DNA from: JARYLZ01 sp964388275
GTDB lineage: Bacteria > Bacteroidota > Ignavibacteria > SZUA-365
Reading direction: 5' to 3'
DNA length: 8,808 nucleotides
NCBI GenBank assembly: GCA_964388275.1
Contig: CAYLZD010000079.1
Location: forward strand, 1-8,808
This document shows, in pieces, positions 7,401 to 8,808 of the stretch (its first letter is position 1; the number at the start of each line of letters is the position of its first letter). Below the pieces are notes generated by a model, which did no database searches, had not been told where the DNA came from, and saw only the letters and a list, made by a program, of their open reading frames with translations. Both the position numbers and the translations under genes were made by a program.

Positions 7401-7674
7401 CATATTCAGGATAGTACAGGAAAGTGTGAACAACATTGTCAAGCACTCCGGGGCGGAGAACGCGACGGTCCGCATCGTCCGCAGTGATGATGCGGTGGAA
7501 GTGGCTGTGATAGACGACGGCAGGGGCTTCGACGGAGAAGCGCCGCCCGGATTCGGTCTCAACGCCCTTGCGCGGAGGGTGGAGATGCTTGAAGGAACAT
7601 TGAAAATACGGTCCGAACCGGGCAGCGGCACAAAAATCATGATATCGCTACCGCTGCCTCCGGCGCGGAGCTGA
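4435..7674 (+). CDS. TPR-repeat sensor histidine kinase, HisKA_3/HATPase_c (NarX/DesK-type)
   Basis: The 1079-residue product senses an unknown cue and phosphorylates a NarL-type partner. Residues 1-30 form a signal peptide (RRLHIGLLVLLILPAA, cleavage likely after DATA). About 16 consecutive 40-residue TPR-like units fill residues 50-695 and should lie in the periplasm. A charged coiled coil covers about 703-803, a single membrane helix 804-821 (NTILVAMGLFVAVGFLGV), and a second signalling helix about 822-880. The HisKA_3 box ERERSRIAAELHDQLGQ places the phosphorylated histidine at His894. The ATPase domain has an N box (FRIVQESVNNIVKHSG, Asn999/Asn1000), a G1 box DDGRGF (1027-1032) and a G2 box GFGLNALARRVEMLEG (from 1039), so it looks catalytically complete. 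The start at 4435 is set by GGAGG at 4425 and the signal peptide. The response regulator follows after 29 bases. This architecture is common in Bacteroidota-type genomes. The signal sensed cannot be inferred. Confidence 0.95.
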   Translation: MKTRMLPMRRLHIGLLVLLILPAAVRDATAQKTKIDSLERVLAAYVKSGADRVATLLALGNACLPAEPARARLAGEEASAIARKLGDIRGSASALRIIGGSFAALGMHDTALALIERALGMHKAASDERGTADAFFELGLTYSAGRDFVKSLQCFEESLERSRKLGANPDIARVLWQMAGDHEKKGDRTKAVDCLARRLDILEKLDDKSGVARTFWRLGVLYDYMGQTAVAVEYQNKCLEAATKAVNASIEADALNSLGYLSRKTGDYANALSYLERSLQAWERVGEKLAAKKGMAAVWLDMGNVHLYRASFAKALDCFLVSLRLREECGDRTGTASTLLSIGLYHDALGANDSALAYNRRALAIYEESEDKGGIGGVLNNMGTIYQRIGDYRTAFEHFRKALPILEEIGHKEFLSNVLMNIGTYHQNTGANDIALDYYHCALSLKQEIGDKNGVAQTLGNMTAAYGRLGQYTEALDCALRSLRIFEEIGSAELPGAVAGVGTVYCGLGDHSKAMEYAVRAYDMAERQGSKTWMAAASEIMGDVYLNRAMPDSAFEFFRQSYGLHKETGDNAGMANALGRIGIAQYKSGKHDKALENLRRSMGLLEKNRRKDVVPALRAQGDIMLLRGELDAAGLFFDRALEVAGDLGGWYELMLAYDGLSVYHERRGDSGRALAYYKSLSACKDSLFNEEKLRSINELSVRFKSEKQEQAIALLEKDNSLQASELDRRKKELLLRQLESSRLLQRSVLLQKDRELQEVTIDNQRNQLALEKAEKEKRAQMISQLEKENSMQASINAREKNLRNTILVAMGLFVAVGFLGVKRVQAHRTEAELRAESAEYKARNVELQAQVRDAELLRLQAESDRRQRQAQQEFSHRLIESQERERSRIAAELHDQLGQDLAYIRNTILVSLKKEQLGESLAGAAQTAETMLDNVRRIARDLRPFQLDRYGLTNAVTAMVKRVGESCPTRFSAEIDPLDGLFEKEQEINIFRIVQESVNNIVKHSGAENATVRIVRSDDAVEVAVIDDGRGFDGEAPPGFGLNALARRVEMLEGTLKIRSEPGSGTKIMISLPLPPARS
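6541..6843 (+). other. Juxtamembrane coiled coil with a duplicated motif in the kinase
   Basis: Residues 703-803 are almost entirely charged or aliphatic heptads. A motif occurs twice: ALLEKDNSLQASELDRRKKE starting near nt 6571 and SQLEKENSMQASINAREKNL starting near nt 6781, about 70 residues apart (ten heptads). The segment directly precedes the membrane helix and probably couples TPR conformational change to the kinase dimer. Similar LEKDN/LQ-rich linkers occur in related TPR kinases, as far as I recall. Confidence 0.75.
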
Positions 7675-7703
7675 AACGGCTGATAAAATAAGGGATATCA
7701 ATC

Positions 7704-8357
7704 ATGCAAGAGCCGACGCAAATTGTCATAGCGGATGATCATGCTCTCATAAGGACCGGTCTGAGACAGGTCATCGAGGACGAATTCGGATTCACCGTCG
7801 TGGCTGAAGCCGCCGACGGAATCACAGCGCTCGAGATGGTCAGGAAACATCAACCGAGAGTTGCTGTACTCGACATAGAAATGCCCGGGCTAAAAGGTCT
7901 GGACGCGGCCAGGCGCATTGCCACGGAGAAGCTTCCGACCGAGATCATCATACTTACCATGTACGACGACGAGGAGATGTTCAACGAGGCGATGGACATC
8001 GGAGTCCGCGCGTACGTCTTGAAAGACGGCGCTTCGATGGACATAGTGCAGGCGATCCGCTCCGTACTGCGCGGCGAATACTATCTTAGCCCGTCCCTGT
8101 CGAGACACGCCCTGAAGGAGCGCCTGTCCAAGGACACGGGCGTCGAGAAACGGCTCGGCATCCTGAAGCTGTCCCCGTCCGAGCGCCGCATTCTCAAGCT
8201 CGTGGCCGAGCAGAAGACGTCCGCTGAGATCGCCGATTTTCTCTCCGTGAGCGAGCGTACGGTGGAGAACCACCGCACAAACATCTGCCGCAAGCTCGGC
8301 CTGAGCGGCATCAACGCACTGTTGCGCTTCGCGCTGACACACCGCAGCGAGCTTTAA
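7704..8357 (+). CDS. NarL/FixJ-family response regulator (receiver plus LuxR-type HTH)
   Basis: The 217-residue product is a DNA-binding transcription regulator, almost certainly phosphorylated by the adjacent kinase. The receiver occupies residues 6-122 with acidic pair Asp11/Asp12, phosphoacceptor Asp57 in VAVLDIEMPG, Thr85 (ILTMYDD), Tyr104 and Lys107 (YVLKDG): the full active set. The C-terminal LuxR HTH spans about 151-213, with LSPSERRILKLVAEQKTSAE, IADFLSVSERTVENH as the recognition helix region, and RRTNICRKLGL-like sequence after it (actual HRTNICRKLGLSGINAL). Length is normal for the family. AGGGA at 7691-7695 sits eight bases before the ATG as a modest ribosome binding site. The 29-base gap to the kinase stop implies one transcript. 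Target promoters cannot be deduced. No clean terminator is visible after the stop. Confidence 0.96.
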   Translation: MQEPTQIVIADDHALIRTGLRQVIEDEFGFTVVAEAADGITALEMVRKHQPRVAVLDIEMPGLKGLDAARRIATEKLPTEIIILTMYDDEEMFNEAMDIGVRAYVLKDGASMDIVQAIRSVLRGEYYLSPSLSRHALKERLSKDTGVEKRLGILKLSPSERRILKLVAEQKTSAEIADFLSVSERTVENHRTNICRKLGLSGINALLRFALTHRSEL

Positions 8358-8391
8358 TAAATGATGAATGCGGAATTATAAATGATGAATG
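8358..8391 (+). repeat. Short 21-nt-period direct repeat after the regulator stop codon
   Basis: TAAATGATGAATG occurs at 8358-8370 and again at 8379-8391, 21 bases apart, with CGGAATTA between. The first copy starts immediately after the stop codon. It is AT-rich in contrast to its surroundings and contains repeated ATG and TGA triplets. No function is evident; it may be slippage-derived intergenic sequence. Confidence 0.7.
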
Positions 8392-8429
8392 GCGGGTGTG
8401 ACCTCACATCCGGGCAGTCTCCGATCTGA

Positions 8430-8567
8430 TCGTTTTTCCCCGTTATACCGATACACCGTCACCAAGCCCTCCTTGACCACGCCGACATTTCCACGACGAT
8501 GCTCTACGCCCACGTCCAGCCGAATCTCGCTGTCGAGCAGGCAAAGCGCATCGATATTGAGCCATAA
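8430..8567 (+). pseudogene. Remnant C-terminus of a tyrosine recombinase (phage-type integrase)
   Basis: After an in-frame TGA at 8427 the frame encodes about 45 residues ending at TAA 8565-8567. From about 8463 it reads QALLDHADISTTMLYAHV and then a charged tail to IDIEP. The segment HADISTTMLYAHV matches the last helix of tyrosine recombinases, where the Tyr codon at 8505 would be the catalytic nucleophile. The upstream catalytic Arg and HxxR regions are absent: the sequence before it is unrelated and stopped. So this is a decayed 3' end, not a working gene. The stretch ends about 170 bases from the 3' end of tRNA-Arg, a classical target site for such enzymes. Confidence 0.7.
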
Positions 8568-8710
8568 TTTTTCCTACTTCTTTCCTACCTCCATATGTCA
8601 CACCACGTCACGATTCGCCCCAAGGCGACGATTTCGCAAGCCACAGTTTCATCACGGCAAGAAAGTGGAATCACGCATTTCTTATTGAAAATCATCCATT
8701 TCCAACAAAT
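8568..8710. other. Intergenic stretch between the recombinase remnant and the tRNA terminator
   Basis: No coding signal is supported here. A small hairpin with arms TCGCC and GGCGA and loop CCAA lies near 8615-8629 but lacks a T-tract or other context. If a recombinase once integrated at the tRNA, an attachment-site remnant could be expected around here, but no second copy of the tRNA 3' end is visible in the window. Confidence 0.5.
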
Positions 8711-8732
8711 AAGGCCCACCGCAGTGAGCCTT
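8711..8732 (-). terminator. Probable intrinsic terminator of tRNA-Arg
   Basis: Read on the minus strand, arms AAGGCTCAC and GTGGGCCTT form a 9-bp stem (one T-G wobble) around a TGCG loop, followed by ATTTGTT. It begins six bases after the tRNA discriminator base, as expected for a tRNA transcript end. The T-tract is short and interrupted, so strength is uncertain. Confidence 0.55.
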
Positions 8733-8738
8733 CTCTCG

Positions 8739-8808
8739 CGCGCCCTCAGGGACTCGAACCCCGAACCTTCTGATCCGTAGTCAGATGCTCTATCCAATTA
8801 AGCTACGG
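8739..8808 (-). tRNA. tRNA-Arg (anticodon ACG), 5' end cut by the window edge
   Basis: On the minus strand the cloverleaf is clear. The D arm reads GCTT / AGAGC with a 9-nt loop containing GG. The anticodon stem is TCTGA / TCAGA around the loop CTACGGA, giving anticodon ACG, read as ICG for CGU/CGC/CGA. The variable loop is AGGTT, and the T arm is CGGGG / CCCTG with loop TTCGAGT. The 3' acceptor strand is AGGGCGC with discriminator G. Only acceptor positions 5-7 (CCG) of the 5' strand are inside the window, so about four bases are missing. CCA is not encoded. Visible pairs 5-68 and 6-67 are good, but 7-66 is a G/A mismatch. Confidence 0.92.

Noticed and set aside
5764..7446. 560-residue open frame on the minus strand
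   Set aside because: It is antisense to the kinase, whose domains are intact. High GC at codon position three explains the open antisense frame, and no domain or ribosome binding site is recognisable.
8421..8440. Intrinsic terminator after the response regulator (CGATCTGATCG followed by TTTTT)
   Set aside because: The inverted repeat leaves a one-base centre or only a 3-bp stem, so no stable hairpin forms. A weak hairpin near 8393-8410 is too far from the T-run.
8389..8780. Small plus-strand ORFs of 99 and 61 codons
   Set aside because: The first overlaps the recombinase remnant in another frame and the second runs into the tRNA antisense. Neither has a recognisable domain.

Overview
The window reads as part of a GC-rich genome of the FCB (Bacteroidota/Chlorobiota/Fibrobacterota) type. 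The signs are a surface protein ending in a 'Fibrobacter succinogenes major paralogous' (FISUMP) domain, a type-IX-secretion-like sorting module, a TPR-rich HisKA_3 histidine kinase with a NarL-type regulator, and repeats of the LTPNPSPKERGE / TPPLRGG type. I know all of these mainly from that group, but the phylum cannot be fixed from this window.

Layout. (1) Positions 2-2455 hold a 5'-truncated gene for a modular exported protein: sorting-like beta module, PKD-like domain, four 101-residue FN3-like repeats on an exact 303-nt period, and a C-terminal FISUMP domain. (2) Positions 2545-4401 hold a dense field of GC-rich palindromic repeats, interrupted only by a small DUF559 (Vsr-like) nuclease gene at 3029-3430. 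The two main hairpins share one geometry (9-bp stem, 3-nt loop). A 228-bp unit is tandemly duplicated, and a 75-bp palindromic insert sits between 6-bp direct repeats. The spacings I measured are multiples of three, so long frames stay open through the repeats into both downstream genes. (3) Positions 4435-7674 and 7704-8357 form a two-gene operon: a signal-peptide-bearing, about 16-TPR, single-pass histidine kinase and its LuxR/NarL-family response regulator. (4) Positions 8358-8808 hold a short direct repeat, the broken C-terminal tail of a tyrosine recombinase, and on the minus strand a probable terminator and a tRNA-Arg(ACG) cut by the window edge. This looks like the scar of an element integrated at a tRNA 3' end.

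Functionally, the kinase and regulator are a clear two-component pair: periplasmic TPR sensing, a coiled-coil/TM relay, phosphotransfer from His894 to Asp57, and transcription control by a LuxR HTH. The surface protein is probably an independent transcription unit. The most unusual part is the repeat field around the DUF559 gene. It is compatible with a nuclease-linked family of small mobile palindromes, an idea offered here as a hypothesis only.
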